DNA of 64,000 nucleotides, from positions 62,001-126,000 of the forward strand of contig NZ_JADFBY010000004.1 in the NCBI RefSeq assembly GCF_015223065.1, given 5' to 3'. The notes under the pieces were generated by a model. The model was not told the DNA's origin and made no database searches. It saw nothing but the letters and a program-made list of their open reading frames with translations. This DNA comes from Mucilaginibacter sp. JRF. Its GTDB lineage: Bacteria > Bacteroidota > Bacteroidia > Sphingobacteriales > Sphingobacteriaceae. How positions within the stretch are numbered: position 1 is the first letter of the stretch; each line of letters opens with the position of its first letter. Positions 1 to 8,527 of the stretch are shown one piece after another. The position numbers and the translations under genes were made by a program.

Positions 1-105
1 GCTATTGCCTTGGTAGCCTCGCAGGACGGGCATTTTACGATCTTCTCCTGGTCTGACGATCTGAACCTGGTGCATGCCCACCGCATTGATATCCTGTTAT
101 TATAA
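1..105 (+). CDS. C-terminal fragment of a truncated upstream gene
   Basis: The first 34 codons are open in frame 1 and end at a TAA at 103-105, so this is the 3' end of a gene that starts before the window. The visible peptide (VASQDGHFTIFSW near its start, ending RIDILLL) looks like the last beta strands of a globular domain. It resembles the end of DisA_N/DACNV-type nucleotide-binding sensor proteins found in Bacteroidota, but the fragment is too short to rely on. Function is left open. Confidence 0.5.
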   Translation, partial: AIALVASQDGHFTIFSWSDDLNLVHAHRIDILLL

Positions 106-115
106 TTAACTGTAC

Positions 116-123
116 TATATTTG
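116..123 (+). promoter_or_regulatory. possible -7 box (TATATTTG)
   Basis: TATATTTG matches the Bacteroidota -7 consensus TAnnTTTG. It lies only 5 nt before the ATG at 129, so a transcript from here would be almost leaderless. No TTG is seen 19-21 nt upstream. Weak call. Confidence 0.25.
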
Positions 124-128
124 CCCTG

Positions 129-359
129 ATGACAAAAGATCCGTTAAGTGCTTCGCTGTTTGAGATGCGTTTGGAAGAGATACACCGCGAGCACCCCTGG
201 CTTAAGTACGATATTTCGCAGGCTGATTTTGTGGCGTTATTCTTCCCTTTAAACTACAAGAACGGCGTACCCATCAGGCCTGATCAGCCGCCAACATTCC
301 CGCTGGAAAGGAATATTTATCTATCTGTATTAGTAGCCTTTAAGCAATCATTTAACTGA
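129..359 (+). CDS. small conserved-looking hypothetical protein (76 aa)
   Basis: An ATG-initiated 76-residue ORF on the opposite strand to the following genes, ending 3 nt from the convergent YceH gene. No signal peptide, membrane segment or cysteine motif is visible. The composition is that of a soluble folded protein: an amphipathic N-terminal helix (SLFEMRLEEIHREHPWLKY), a proline-rich middle (VPIRPDQPPTFP) and a hydrophobic C-terminal strand or helix. Codon use resembles its neighbours, which supports a real gene. It follows the truncated upstream gene by 23 nt and may be co-transcribed with it. Function is not recognised. Confidence 0.6.
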   Translation: MTKDPLSASLFEMRLEEIHREHPWLKYDISQADFVALFFPLNYKNGVPIRPDQPPTFPLERNIYLSVLVAFKQSFN

Positions 360-362
360 TGC

Positions 363-1022
363 TTAGCCCATCAGCTCTTTCATCAGCTTATTAAAATTTT
401 CTTTTAGTTCAGCCAGTTCTTGCTCCAAAGTAGCAACACGGGCTTCTAAAGCGCCTGATGATGATGTACGTGCTGACGATACTTCGGCATCCTCATAAGC
501 ATTCACATCGATCTCGCCACCTAATAAATGAGCGTAACGTACTTCTTTTTGTCCGGCACGTTTAGGGAGTTGCTGTAGGTAGATGGTATCGCCTGATGAT
601 AGCTTATCCAGTATCTCCTGTACTTCCTCTAACGATTCAAACTCATACATCCGGCCCGAGTTGGTATTGATCTCGCCGGGCGTTTGCGGGCCACGCAAAA
701 TAAGCAAACCTATTACCACCACCTCGGCAGGCACCAATGGATAGATCACCGCGAAGTTATGCTTGTACTTGGTAGCACGGCTTGAACCACCAACAACTGT
801 TGATATCAGGGTACGTTTCTTTAATGAATCCAGCGCGGCTATTACGGTTTCCTCATCATACTCAACCACCGGTTTACGGGCTGTTTTTTGGTTACAAGCC
901 GTGGTAAGACTATTCAGCGTTAGCGGATAATACTCGGGCGTTGTGCGCGATTTTTCTATCAGCGCGCCTAACACACGCAGTTCGGTATCAGTTAATACGG
1001 GTAATGTTTGCGGTTGCTCCAT
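363..1022 (-). CDS. YceH/DUF480 family protein (UPF0502)
   Basis: A 219-residue protein of the DUF480 (UPF0502, YceH) family. The N-terminal half reads as two winged-helix-like domains: TDTELRVLGALIEKSRTTPEYYPLTLN is the family hallmark, followed by the NQKTARKPVVEYDEE region. The C-terminal 35 residues (LEARVATLEQELAELKENFNKL) form a short coiled coil. Length matches the family (about 215 aa). The gene stands alone between a convergent small ORF and the terminator of the protease gene. The molecular role of the family is not established; nucleic-acid binding is inferred only from the fold. Confidence 0.9.
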   Translation of the reverse strand: MEQPQTLPVLTDTELRVLGALIEKSRTTPEYYPLTLNSLTTACNQKTARKPVVEYDEETVIAALDSLKKRTLISTVVGGSSRATKYKHNFAVIYPLVPAEVVVIGLLILRGPQTPGEINTNSGRMYEFESLEEVQEILDKLSSGDTIYLQQLPKRAGQKEVRYAHLLGGEIDVNAYEDAEVSSARTSSSGALEARVATLEQELAELKENFNKLMKELMG

Positions 1023-1059
1023 GCCTCAAATATAGTAAAGGCAGGCAAAGTGTATAAAT

Positions 1060-1097
1060 AAAAAACCCGGCCGCTTAGTGCAAAAGAGCCGGGTCAA
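1060..1097 (-). terminator. rho-independent terminator of the protease gene
   Basis: On the minus strand ACCCGGC (1088-1094) pairs with GCCGGGT (1065-1071) and is followed by a T-run (A-run at 1060-1065 on the plus strand). It lies 31 nt past the stop of the protease gene. Confidence 0.8.
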
Positions 1098-1124
1098 CGT
1101 AATATGGTTTGGGGGTGATGGTAA

Positions 1125-2237
1125 TTAATTATAAACCTTTACCATAAACACGTAGTTACGCAGTTTTTTGATCTGCTGCGTGCGGCTTAAACCAGCAAGC
1201 CCGTTACGTGTATTCAGATTAAGCGGCTTCACCAATGAATCTGACGGTATGTTTTGAATAGCCTTTAATAAATAGCTCGATTTTTTAGCGAATGATAAGC
1301 TCTCGTAAGATGTTTGCTTACCGCTGATGATACCGATAAGGTTACCCTTATTATCCAGCAACGGACCACCGCTATTACCCGGACGAGCCAGTAATGATAA
1401 CTCATAAGCTGAACTATCACCGTTAAAACCGGCCGGTGAAGTTAAGGCGCCTTCGCTAAAGGCAATAACGTCAGCAGGGTAACCTACAGTGAATACTTCT
1501 TCGCCCAGGTCGCTTTTGGCGCGCTTAAAATTATATGGTACCGAGCCTAATGATTTGAATGATGCGTCGTTGATCTGCAAGAAAGCGATATCCTGCGCAG
1601 GTTCTGAGTAGATCACTTTGGCATGGAACGATTCGCCATCTACATTTTGTACGTAAACCGAATCAGCACCTTTAATTACGTGATAGTTAGTAACCAGGTA
1701 ACCATTTGAGGTAAGCGCGAAGCCCGTACCGCTGAACTTGCCCGGATTAACTATTGTTTTACCATCCTTAGATGATGATAATTGCTGCTTGATTTTATGG
1801 CTTTGCTCGTTAAGTAACAGTGTAGAAGTACGAACACTCGCTATCTCCTTTTTCAACTCAACATACGCGGTATCGTGCTTTTTAAAGCCACCGGTTAACA
1901 GCAACGTGGTCAACACCGCGAATATGGCGATAGATGCCGCCACAGATATTTTTGAATGGTGATGACGCCACAGGCTTACAATCCACGATGGTTTTATCAT
2001 CAACTCCTCGTGCAGGGTATGTACGTCTATTTCCTCGTGTATAGCATTTAGGCGCTGCTCCAGGTCAAGGCGTTCGCCGTAGTGTTTTAGCGCGCCTAAA
2101 AAATTGCGATGCTCACTTATCTGGCTGTCAACAGCAGGGTTATCCTTGCGCAATTGCTCAAAGTTGGCCAGCTCCTCACCGCTCATTTCACCGTTTATAT
2201 AACGGTCAATTTGTTCCAGTAATCGGTAATCACTCAT
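1125..2237 (-). CDS. membrane-anchored trypsin-like (S1C) serine protease, probable sigma-factor partner
   Basis: A 370-residue protein starting at ATG 2237; a GTG one codon upstream is the alternative. Residues 1-95 are cytoplasmic and anti-sigma-like (DRYINGEMSGEELANFEQLRK resembles the start of many Bacteroidota anti-sigma proteins). One membrane helix follows (about 97-117), then a short coiled linker and a periplasmic trypsin-like domain. The catalytic triad is visible: His186 in TNYHVI, Asp216 in QDIAFL, Ser289 in GNSGGPL. No PDZ domain is present, unlike DegP/HtrA. It lies 12 nt downstream of the ECF sigma gene, so the two form an operon. I infer that it tethers or controls the sigma factor and may sense envelope stress through its protease domain. 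Confidence 0.85.
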   Translation of the reverse strand: MSDYRLLEQIDRYINGEMSGEELANFEQLRKDNPAVDSQISEHRNFLGALKHYGERLDLEQRLNAIHEEIDVHTLHEELMIKPSWIVSLWRHHHSKISVAASIAIFAVLTTLLLTGGFKKHDTAYVELKKEIASVRTSTLLLNEQSHKIKQQLSSSKDGKTIVNPGKFSGTGFALTSNGYLVTNYHVIKGADSVYVQNVDGESFHAKVIYSEPAQDIAFLQINDASFKSLGSVPYNFKRAKSDLGEEVFTVGYPADVIAFSEGALTSPAGFNGDSSAYELSLLARPGNSGGPLLDNKGNLIGIISGKQTSYESLSFAKKSSYLLKAIQNIPSDSLVKPLNLNTRNGLAGLSRTQQIKKLRNYVFMVKVYN

Positions 2238-2249
2238 CACTCTCTGTTT

Positions 2250-2822
2250 TTAGTTTTGCTGAAAAAACAGCTTTTTTAGCCTTTGCAGGCATTTGTACTT
2301 TTGTGTTTTGGCGTTATCGGCATTGGTATACCCAAAACGCTCGCATATCTCCTGCATTGACCGGTTGTGGATGTAAAAATCCTCCATAATGGTTTTACAG
2401 GGTTCGCCCAACTGCCCTAACGCTGCCTGCATCTTTCCAAATTGAAGGTCGCGGTCGGCATGTTGTTCATGGTCTTCTTCCTCAAGCGGCAAGTGCTCCT
2501 CAAAATCCCGCAGATCGCCGCCATAGCGGTTCATCTGTGTTAATCTTTTAAGCCATAGCCTGCGGCTTACCGAATATATATAGGTTTTCAGTTTGCTGCT
2601 CAGCTCAAAATTGCCGGCTTTTACTTTATTATAAAGAACGATAACGGCTTCCTGATAAATATCCTTCGCATCGTCGGCACTGCCGTTATTATTTATGATG
2701 AGTTGCAATACCATCGGAAAGTAAGCCAGGTATAAACGCTTTAAAACTACATCGGAGTTATTAAGTATACCTAAAATAACCTCGCTATCCGTTGGAATTG
2801 AACTATTTGCTTTGCTACTCAC
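2250..2822 (-). CDS. ECF-type RNA polymerase sigma factor
   Basis: A 190-residue sigma-70 family protein with region 2 at about residues 25-95 (DDAKDIYQEAVIVLYNKV, YIYSVSRRLWLKRL) and region 4 at about 130-185 (GEPCKTIMEDFYIHNRSMQEICERFGY, QKYKCLQRLKKLF). It appears to start at GTG 2822; no ATG is available in the first 30 codons. It is the first gene of a two-gene unit with the membrane protease just downstream. ECF factors of this type redirect RNA polymerase in response to envelope signals, usually through a linked membrane anti-sigma protein; here the protease gene occupies that place. Confidence 0.9.
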   Translation of the reverse strand: MSSKANSSIPTDSEVILGILNNSDVVLKRLYLAYFPMVLQLIINNNGSADDAKDIYQEAVIVLYNKVKAGNFELSSKLKTYIYSVSRRLWLKRLTQMNRYGGDLRDFEEHLPLEEEDHEQHADRDLQFGKMQAALGQLGEPCKTIMEDFYIHNRSMQEICERFGYTNADNAKTQKYKCLQRLKKLFFQQN

Positions 2823-3073
2823 TATTTAATACAGTTTATGCGAAAATGTAACCCATTATTCACAAAAAAAAATTAATGTGATAAAAGTTACAGCCCTTGT
2901 TAATACTGATGATTGATTAAAGTAACCCTGTTTTTTTACCGGCAAACCGGTATTTTTCACACAAAACACTATCAATCAGTAATCTATAACGAAAAATTTG
3001 AACAAAATGGCTTTTTTGGGGTTACCTTTTTGATATTTAAGTATTAACCTTTAAACAAACACAAAAAACGATC
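2823..3073. promoter_or_regulatory. divergent intergenic region between sigma factor and small lipoproteins
   Basis: An AT-rich gap holding the upstream signals of the sigma gene (minus) and of the lipoprotein pair (plus). A compact hairpin, TACCGG (2937-2942) with CCGGTA (2947-2952) followed by TTTTTC, looks terminator-like but sits between divergent genes, so it could be an attenuator or a protein-binding site. GGGTTACCTTTT at 3019-3030 recurs at 3358-3369 before the second lipoprotein. Confidence 0.4.
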
Positions 3074-3274
3074 ATGAAAAACGCTTTCAAATTCGGCTTT
3101 TTAGCCTTAGCTATCTCAATCGCAGTTTCAGCTTGCGGAAGTTCATCAAGCACAGTAGGTTCTGACACTACAGCAGTAGATTCAGGCGCCGTTGCTACTG
3201 ATACCGCTGCCGCTCCTGCTACCGATACTACTGCTACTACCGATACTACAAAGGCTGATACAGCTAAAATGTAA
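3074..3274 (+). CDS. tiny Thr/Ala/Asp-rich lipoprotein, copy 1
   Basis: A 66-residue protein with a lipoprotein signal peptide (MKNAFKFGFLALAISIAVSAC, lipobox VSAC, acylated Cys at residue 21). The mature part is low complexity: serine, then repeated DTTA/DTAA-like words ending DTAKM. No folded domain is expected. The first 15 codons and the upstream GGGTTACCTTTT motif are nearly identical to the next gene, so the pair arose by tandem duplication. The protein is probably an extended, acidic, membrane-tethered peptide. Its role is unknown. Confidence 0.8.
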   Translation: MKNAFKFGFLALAISIAVSACGSSSSTVGSDTTAVDSGAVATDTAAAPATDTTATTDTTKADTAKM

Positions 3275-3422
3275 TTGCGTAAACAGCAATAAAACTCACT
3301 AATAATGAGGCACCTGAAAGGTTGAAAGATAATTTTTTAAATTTTTTTCAAAAAACCGGGTTACCTTTTAAACTTTCGGGTATTAAAGTAAAACTATTAA
3401 TCACTATTTAAAGATTTTTAAA

Positions 3423-3620
3423 ATGAAAAATGCATTCAAATTCGGCTTTTTAGCCCTTGCTATCTCTTTGTCAGTTGTTGCTTGTAAAGGTTCTGGTTCA
3501 TCAGAAGGTGATTCAACTGCTACTGATACTACAGTTGTTGATACTGCTGCTGCTGATACCGCTGCTGCTGACACTGCTGCTGCTGATACTGCTGCTGCTG
3601 ACACTGCTGCTAAAATGTAA
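3423..3620 (+). CDS. tiny Thr/Ala/Asp-rich lipoprotein, copy 2
   Basis: A 65-residue paralogue of the preceding gene with lipobox VVAC (Cys21). The mature chain is dominated by a DTAAA pentapeptide repeat (four full units and a partial one) ending AAKM. The coding repeat is a 15-bp tandem array, so length variation would stay in frame. It is followed by a strong terminator. It may encode a variable-length acidic spacer at the outer membrane; this is an inference from composition only. Confidence 0.8.
   Translation: MKNAFKFGFLALAISLSVVACKGSGSSEGDSTATDTTVVDTAAADTAAADTAAADTAAADTAAKM
3540..3611 (+). repeat. in-frame 15-bp coding tandem repeat
   Basis: Units of GAY-ACY-GCT-GCT-GCT (Asp-Thr-Ala-Ala-Ala) repeat 4.8 times. 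Units differ only at wobble positions of the Asp and Thr codons. Confidence 0.9.
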
Positions 3621-3638
3621 TTTTACATTTTCAGAGAA

Positions 3639-3680
3639 AATAATAAAGGCTGTACCATTGCGGTACAGCCTTTATTATTT
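3639..3680. terminator. bidirectional rho-independent terminator
   Basis: A perfect 18-bp stem (3639-3656 with 3662-3679) and 5-nt loop, A/T-rich at its base on both sides, lies between the convergent lipoprotein and GH130 genes, so it can serve both. Confidence 0.9.
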
Positions 3681-3698
3681 TATATACTTTCCTGATCC

Positions 3699-4880
3699 TT
3701 ATATAAAGGTCACATTCTTATCCACCAATTCATTTATCGCCTCAACTGATGCAGCCGAGGTAAGGCCATCCTCCGGAGTATTCATAGTATAATCCACCAA
3801 TTGCGCAATGCTTGATACGGCTACATGCATCCGCGTGTCCGACGAGGCGTAGTATATATAAACCGTGCCATCATCATCGGTTATCCAACCGTTAGAGAAT
3901 ACTACGTTTGATACATCACCCACCCTTTCATCTCCCTCGGGAGCCAAAAAGTAGCCTGCCGGTTTATGGGTTATTTTTGTCAGATCATCCAGCGCCGTCA
4001 TAAAAACATATAACACGTAGCGCAGCCCCGCGGCAGTATTGCGCACACCATGCGCCAGGTGCAACCAGCCCTTATCTGTTTTTATAGGGTGCGGACCAAG
4101 CCCCAGCTTAGCCTCGTTAATGGTATGGTAAACCTTGCTGTCTATTACATACTCCTTTTCAACCACGGCGTTGGTGATATCGGCAGCCAGACCATAACCG
4201 ATACCGCCGCCGGTACCTGCCTCAATAAAACCATCCTGCGGACGGGTGTAAAAAGCATACTTGCCATCTACAAACTCCGGGTGCAGTACCACGTTGCGCT
4301 GTTGCGGCGATGGAGTTTTCAAATCGGGTAGTCGCTCCCAGTCCAACATATCCTTAGTACGCACTATGCCGCATTGCGCTATGGCTGCCGATTGATCGCC
4401 CGCGCCGGCATTAGGGTCACGGCGTTCAGTGCAAAACAGACCGTAAATCCAGCCATCCTGGTGCGCGGTGAGGCGCATATCGTAAATATTGGTATCTGCT
4501 TCCTGATCGGGGTGCTGGGTTACATATATCGGCTTATCCCAAAAACGAAAATTATCAATGCCATTAGGGCTCTCCGCCACTGCGAAAAATGATTTACGAT
4601 CATTACCCTCAACCCGTGCCACCAGCAAATATTTACCATTAAATTTGATGGCTCCCGCGTTAAAGGCAGCATTCACGCCGATACGCTCCAACAGCAAGGG
4701 GTTGGTTAGCGGATTCAGATCATACTTCCAAAAATAGGGCGCATGCTTACCCGTTAATATGGGGTACTTATAACGCTGATAAATGCCGTTGTTATCAGCA
4801 ACAGGTTCGTTAGCCTGTGTTATCAATGCTTCGTACTCGCCGCGTATATATTGCAAACGCTCGTTAAAAGATATATTCAT
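3699..4880 (-). CDS. GH130 phosphorylase, probable 4-O-beta-D-mannosyl-D-glucose phosphorylase
   Basis: A 393-residue glycoside hydrolase family 130 protein, matching the length of the Bacteroides fragilis mannosylglucose phosphorylase. The five-bladed propeller signatures are visible: PYFWKYDLN (about 48-56), [23 protein letters not shown] (70-92), and NIYDMRLT, whose Asp134 aligns with the catalytic Asp of the family. There is no signal peptide, so it acts in the cytoplasm. These enzymes use phosphate to split beta-mannosyl-1,4-glucose into mannose 1-phosphate and glucose. The symporter gene lies 23 nt upstream on the same strand. The exact substrate (Man-Glc or mannobiose) cannot be fixed from sequence, and no mannobiose epimerase or mannanase gene is nearby. 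Confidence 0.88.
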   Translation of the reverse strand: MNISFNERLQYIRGEYEALITQANEPVADNNGIYQRYKYPILTGKHAPYFWKYDLNPLTNPLLLERIGVNAAFNAGAIKFNGKYLLVARVEGNDRKSFFAVAESPNGIDNFRFWDKPIYVTQHPDQEADTNIYDMRLTAHQDGWIYGLFCTERRDPNAGAGDQSAAIAQCGIVRTKDMLDWERLPDLKTPSPQQRNVVLHPEFVDGKYAFYTRPQDGFIEAGTGGGIGYGLAADITNAVVEKEYVIDSKVYHTINEAKLGLGPHPIKTDKGWLHLAHGVRNTAAGLRYVLYVFMTALDDLTKITHKPAGYFLAPEGDERVGDVSNVVFSNGWITDDDGTVYIYYASSDTRMHVAVSSIAQLVDYTMNTPEDGLTSAASVEAINELVDKNVTFI

Positions 4881-4903
4881 CGTATTGATAATTTCATTTT
4901 TTC

Positions 4904-6727
4904 TTAGTCTTCCAGCTTATCCCACCATGTTTTTTTCAGGATGATAACGATAACCGCCAACAGCGCAACCGTTACCAGCAAAGGCAACTGCATCCAAAGC
5001 ACTACATACATTGGCAGCAGGGTTAGCAGCAACTGCGCTATAATACCCAGCACCACGTTAAACATATCCAGCTTAAAACGTTTATTGGGCATAAATGCCG
5101 GGTCTAACTGCATCACCTTATCGTGCACCGGCCCCCAAAAGCCCCAGGGCCTTACGGTATGGTAAAAATTGGTCAGCACTTTTTCATCTGTCGGCGGGGC
5201 AGCGTAAGTACCGGCTATGGAGCCGATAATAGATATCAGGAAGAGCAAGGGCCAGTTATACAAAGGCAAACCCGTAAATATGAACGGGAACACCAATGCC
5301 GCCGAAATGCCCGATACCATGCCCCAGAAAAAGCCGCTGGCATTAAACCGCCACCAATACCACTTAAGCACATTGGCCGCGATGTAGCCGCCGTAAAGCG
5401 CGCCAACTATCCACTGCAAAATGGAGTTAACATCCTTAGCGAAAAAGCCTAACGCCACACCTATTACCACCACTACTACACCGGTTATGTAATTGGTGGT
5501 TATTATATTTTTGTTGGATGCCTGCGGATTGATGTATTTCAAATAAATATCGTTAACCACATAAGCCTGTGCCGCGTTCAGCGTACCGGAGAATGTGCCC
5601 ATAAAAGCCCCCATTAAACCTGTTACCACTAAACCCAGTATACCTACAGGCAAAAAGTTGTTGATAGCGGCGGGCAGTATGCGTTCAAAATCGGTACCGT
5701 TGGCGGTGCTTACATCCAGTTGGTTATAGTACAGCAAGGCCAACACGGTAAGGCCGATGATCATGCTGTAGCGGATAGGCAGCAGGATAATACTTACAAA
5801 GCCCGTCATTTTCGAGGCTTCCTTTGGTGAGCGCGACGATAGTACCTTTTGCATATCGTAATTTGGCGCAGGACCGGCCATACTGGCAAACACGCCCTTG
5901 AACAGCATCATCATAAAAAATATACCGAACATGCCGAAACCATCCTCGGCTATCTTTTTATTAGCTTCGGGTTCAATGCCGCTCCAATCTAACGATAGCT
6001 TCCAGCCGAACAGCGGGTCGTTCCATCCACCGGGTACATTCAGTTGCTTGCCATCAAGATGCTGCATGGCTATAATGCCTATGGCTATACAGCCCACCGT
6101 CATGATGGCGTACTTGATCACATCGCCCAGTACAATGCTGTGCATCCCTCCTAAAATGGAGTAGAACATAGCGAACAGCGTGAATATGATTCCGTAAAAA
6201 TGAGCTACATACTCAGGCGGAACGGTGAATGGCACGTAAGGCTCAACAACATTCCATGGGATAAATATTTCAACGAACTTACCGAGGCCTACAAACCCGT
6301 AGGCCAGATAACCCAAACAACCTATCAGCGCGAAGGCTACCATAATACCGTGCGATGATTTTACACCTACACCACTTATACCAAACCGTGTGGCCATCCA
6401 CCCGGCGCCGGTATCGGCATTGGAGCGACGCAGCCATTTGGCCATGAACATCATATTGAACACCTGGTTAAACACCGGCCACAGCCAGGGTATCCAGATG
6501 CTTTTAAAGCCGTACACAAAGCATAACGATACCATCCACATGGTGCCGCTGATATCAAACATATCCGATGCATCACTAAGGCCGAGCATATACCAGGGCA
6601 GCTTTTTGCCCCCCATCAGGTAACTCTCCTTATTTTGGCGTGCCTTGTTACGGTAATACCAGCCAATAAGCACCATCATTACCAGGTAGCAAACCAGTAT
6701 CAATACATCAAGTAATTGTAATTTCAT
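4904..6727 (-). CDS. sodium:solute symporter (SSS family), probable mannoside importer
   Basis: A 607-residue integral membrane protein with about 13-14 hydrophobic segments. It begins with a typical SSS first helix ([20 protein letters not shown]), then [20 protein letters not shown], the classic motif after TM1. Later segments include [19 protein letters not shown]. The family couples substrate entry to sodium. Co-transcription with the GH130 phosphorylase suggests the substrate is a mannose-containing disaccharide, as in Bacteroides mannan utilisation loci. The long divergent region upstream, shared with an AraC-type regulator, probably holds its promoter. Confidence 0.9.
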   Translation of the reverse strand: MKLQLLDVLILVCYLVMMVLIGWYYRNKARQNKESYLMGGKKLPWYMLGLSDASDMFDISGTMWMVSLCFVYGFKSIWIPWLWPVFNQVFNMMFMAKWLRRSNADTGAGWMATRFGISGVGVKSSHGIMVAFALIGCLGYLAYGFVGLGKFVEIFIPWNVVEPYVPFTVPPEYVAHFYGIIFTLFAMFYSILGGMHSIVLGDVIKYAIMTVGCIAIGIIAMQHLDGKQLNVPGGWNDPLFGWKLSLDWSGIEPEANKKIAEDGFGMFGIFFMMMLFKGVFASMAGPAPNYDMQKVLSSRSPKEASKMTGFVSIILLPIRYSMIIGLTVLALLYYNQLDVSTANGTDFERILPAAINNFLPVGILGLVVTGLMGAFMGTFSGTLNAAQAYVVNDIYLKYINPQASNKNIITTNYITGVVVVVIGVALGFFAKDVNSILQWIVGALYGGYIAANVLKWYWWRFNASGFFWGMVSGISAALVFPFIFTGLPLYNWPLLFLISIIGSIAGTYAAPPTDEKVLTNFYHTVRPWGFWGPVHDKVMQLDPAFMPNKRFKLDMFNVVLGIIAQLLLTLLPMYVVLWMQLPLLVTVALLAVIVIILKKTWWDKLED

Positions 6728-7181
6728 TAAATTGTAATAAGCGGTCTATAAATTGGTCATGTTCATCTCGTGCGAACATTGTTTTGGTAATTTATCGCTT
6801 TAAAGCCGCATAAAAAAACCTTTTTACTTGATTTTGAACCTCTACCAAAATTAATGCGGCATCGGTAATGGTTTTAATAGTTTTTTAACCAAACATGGTA
6901 TTAACAATTCAATTAACCTGTGGGCTTATCCACTAAATGTTTTTTGAAGATCGTGATGATACTTTTTGCATGATGGAATGATACAATTATACCCCGTGGC
7001 CAAATGTGCGATACGCACATATAAGCAAGCATTTATCTATTATTTCAACAGGCAGCAATACATATAACTATCAGTTAATTTCAGCAGGTTTAAGAATGTT
7101 TAGTTATTTAATATGAGCTATTTGAAATAATAGTTTTTTAACTATATTGCAATACAATTATAACCTTTATAACCCCTAACT
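6728..7181. promoter_or_regulatory. divergent control region between symporter and AraC regulator
   Basis: 454 bp without a gene. Three ordered elements are visible: a palindrome ATGTGCG-ATA-CGCACAT at 7004-7020; an 11-bp direct repeat ATTTCAACAGG (7042-7052) and ATTTCAGCAGG (7078-7088), 36 bp apart; and an 11-bp inverted repeat CTATTATTTCA (7037-7047) with TGAAATAATAG (7123-7133). Direct repeats are typical AraC-family operators. The palindrome could be a second regulator's site, for example a Crp-like protein. Function is inferred. Confidence 0.55.
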
Positions 7182-8057
7182 ATGTTCAAGAATGTTTCGC
7201 GGGAGATCACTCCCCTGACGCAGAGCGACTGTTTCACCATATTTACCCGTGAAAAACAGGAGTTCAATTTTCCGCTGCATAATCATGAGGAAATGGAACT
7301 TAACATGATACTGAATGCAGCCGGTGCCAAGCGTATTGTTGGCGATCATATTGATGAAATAACCGATATGGAACTGGTATTGGTAGGCCCCAACCTTCCG
7401 CACGGCTGGTTTACGCACCATTGCAAAAGCCCGCTGATTACGGAGGTTACCATACAATTCCATAAGGATTTGATGGATGACCGGTTTTTAAAAAGGAATC
7501 AGCTCAACTTTATCCGTAACATGATAGAAGCGGCTAAGAAAGGCATCATGTTCTCACGCAAAACCATTGAGCATATAGCTCCACGTATACTGGCGCTTAA
7601 TAAACAGGCGGGGTTTGATTCGATACTGGAACTGTTCGCCATATTCAACGAGCTATCCATAGCGCGGGATTACCGTACCTTGTCCGACTCAACCTTTCTG
7701 CACAAGCAGGATAACTACAACAGCCGCCGTATTGAGCGCGTGTTCGAGTACATGAACACCAATTTTCACAAGCAGATAACGCTTGATGAGGTATCAAAAA
7801 TAGCCAACATGCCCAGCGCATCGTTCAGCAGGTTTATACGTAAGCGCACAGGCTCAACCTTTATCAGCAGCTTGAACGAGATCAGGCTTGGCCATGTATC
7901 GCGCATGCTGATTGATACTACGCATTCCGTATCAGAAATTGCGTATAAATGCGGCTTTAATAATATGGCTAACTTTAACCGTACTTTTAAAAACAAGAAA
8001 GGATGTACCCCCAATGAGTTCAGGGATAACTACTCAGACAACAGAGTGTTTGTATGA
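7182..8057 (+). CDS. AraC family transcriptional regulator of the mannoside module
   Basis: A 291-residue regulator. The N-terminal cupin-like sensor domain carries FPLHNHEEMELNMIL (about 28-42) and GPNLPHGWF (about 69-77). The C-terminal double helix-turn-helix occupies about 185-290 (ITLDEVSKIANMPSASFSRF; SVSEIAYKCGFNNMANFNRT; KGCTPNEFRDN). It is transcribed divergently from the symporter-GH130 pair and ends in a terminator, so it is most simply their sugar-responsive activator. The inducer is not known. Confidence 0.9.
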   Translation: MFKNVSREITPLTQSDCFTIFTREKQEFNFPLHNHEEMELNMILNAAGAKRIVGDHIDEITDMELVLVGPNLPHGWFTHHCKSPLITEVTIQFHKDLMDDRFLKRNQLNFIRNMIEAAKKGIMFSRKTIEHIAPRILALNKQAGFDSILELFAIFNELSIARDYRTLSDSTFLHKQDNYNSRRIERVFEYMNTNFHKQITLDEVSKIANMPSASFSRFIRKRTGSTFISSLNEIRLGHVSRMLIDTTHSVSEIAYKCGFNNMANFNRTFKNKKGCTPNEFRDNYSDNRVFV

Positions 8058-8071
8058 GCGGGAGGGCAAAA

Positions 8072-8103
8072 AATAAAAGCCCGGTGCTTGCCGGGCTTTT
8101 ATT
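8072..8103. terminator. bidirectional terminator between AraC and XRE genes
   Basis: AATAAAAGCCCGG (8072-8084) pairs perfectly with CCGGGCTTTTATT (8091-8103) around a 6-nt loop. The stem overlaps the last two bases of the convergent XRE gene. Confidence 0.88.
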
Positions 8104-8443
8104 ATGCTGTAACTTTTTTTAAGCGTAGCTCTTCAAAAAGTTCAATCACCTTTTTCTGGAGATCGATAACTTCCGTTTCGCGCTCAGTCAGTTTTTTATG
8201 GATGTTTTCAAGTTCGCTTGCAAACTTTTGCTCCTCCTGAGTGTCGTTAAACGTAAGTAATTGTACTACAGACATTTCAAACAGAGTGGCTATTTGCTCA
8301 AGCCTTGAAAGGTTAATGTCGGTAATACCTGTTTCGATCTTTGAAAATGCGGGAATTGATATGTCTAATTTTTTTGCAACATCTTCCTGGCTCCATCCTT
8401 TTTGATGGCGTAGCAGCCTGATTTTTTTTCCCAGTGTTTTCAT
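8102..8443 (-). CDS. XRE-family helix-turn-helix regulator with C-terminal coiled coil
   Basis: A 113-residue protein. Residues 3-62 form a Cro/C1-type HTH (GKKIRLLRHQKGWSQEDVAKK, then ISIPAFSKIETGITDINLSRL). Residues 70-110 are heptad-like and charged (FASELENIHKKLTERETEVI), a likely dimerising coiled coil. It has no obvious partner gene; it lies 84 nt downstream of mpl on the same strand and ends in the shared terminator. Targets are unknown. Confidence 0.85.
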   Translation of the reverse strand: MKTLGKKIRLLRHQKGWSQEDVAKKLDISIPAFSKIETGITDINLSRLEQIATLFEMSVVQLLTFNDTQEEQKFASELENIHKKLTERETEVIDLQKKVIELFEELRLKKVTA

Positions 8444-8527
8444 TTTTTTAATTGTTCAATTAAGGGTGCGGGTTTTCTCAATAGTTAATAAAGTTATAAC
8501 ATTTTTTCATCAAATACCAACAGGATA

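Noticed and set aside
3404..3792. Open frames antisense to and overlapping the second small lipoprotein (poly-Ala/Val and poly-Leu products)
   Set aside because: They are by-products of the GCT-rich 15-bp repeat read in other frames; the lipoprotein frame has a signal peptide and a paralogue.
5123..5452. 109-codon plus-strand frame within the symporter gene
   Set aside because: Antisense to a well-defined transporter; product rich in Pro/Arg/His without features.
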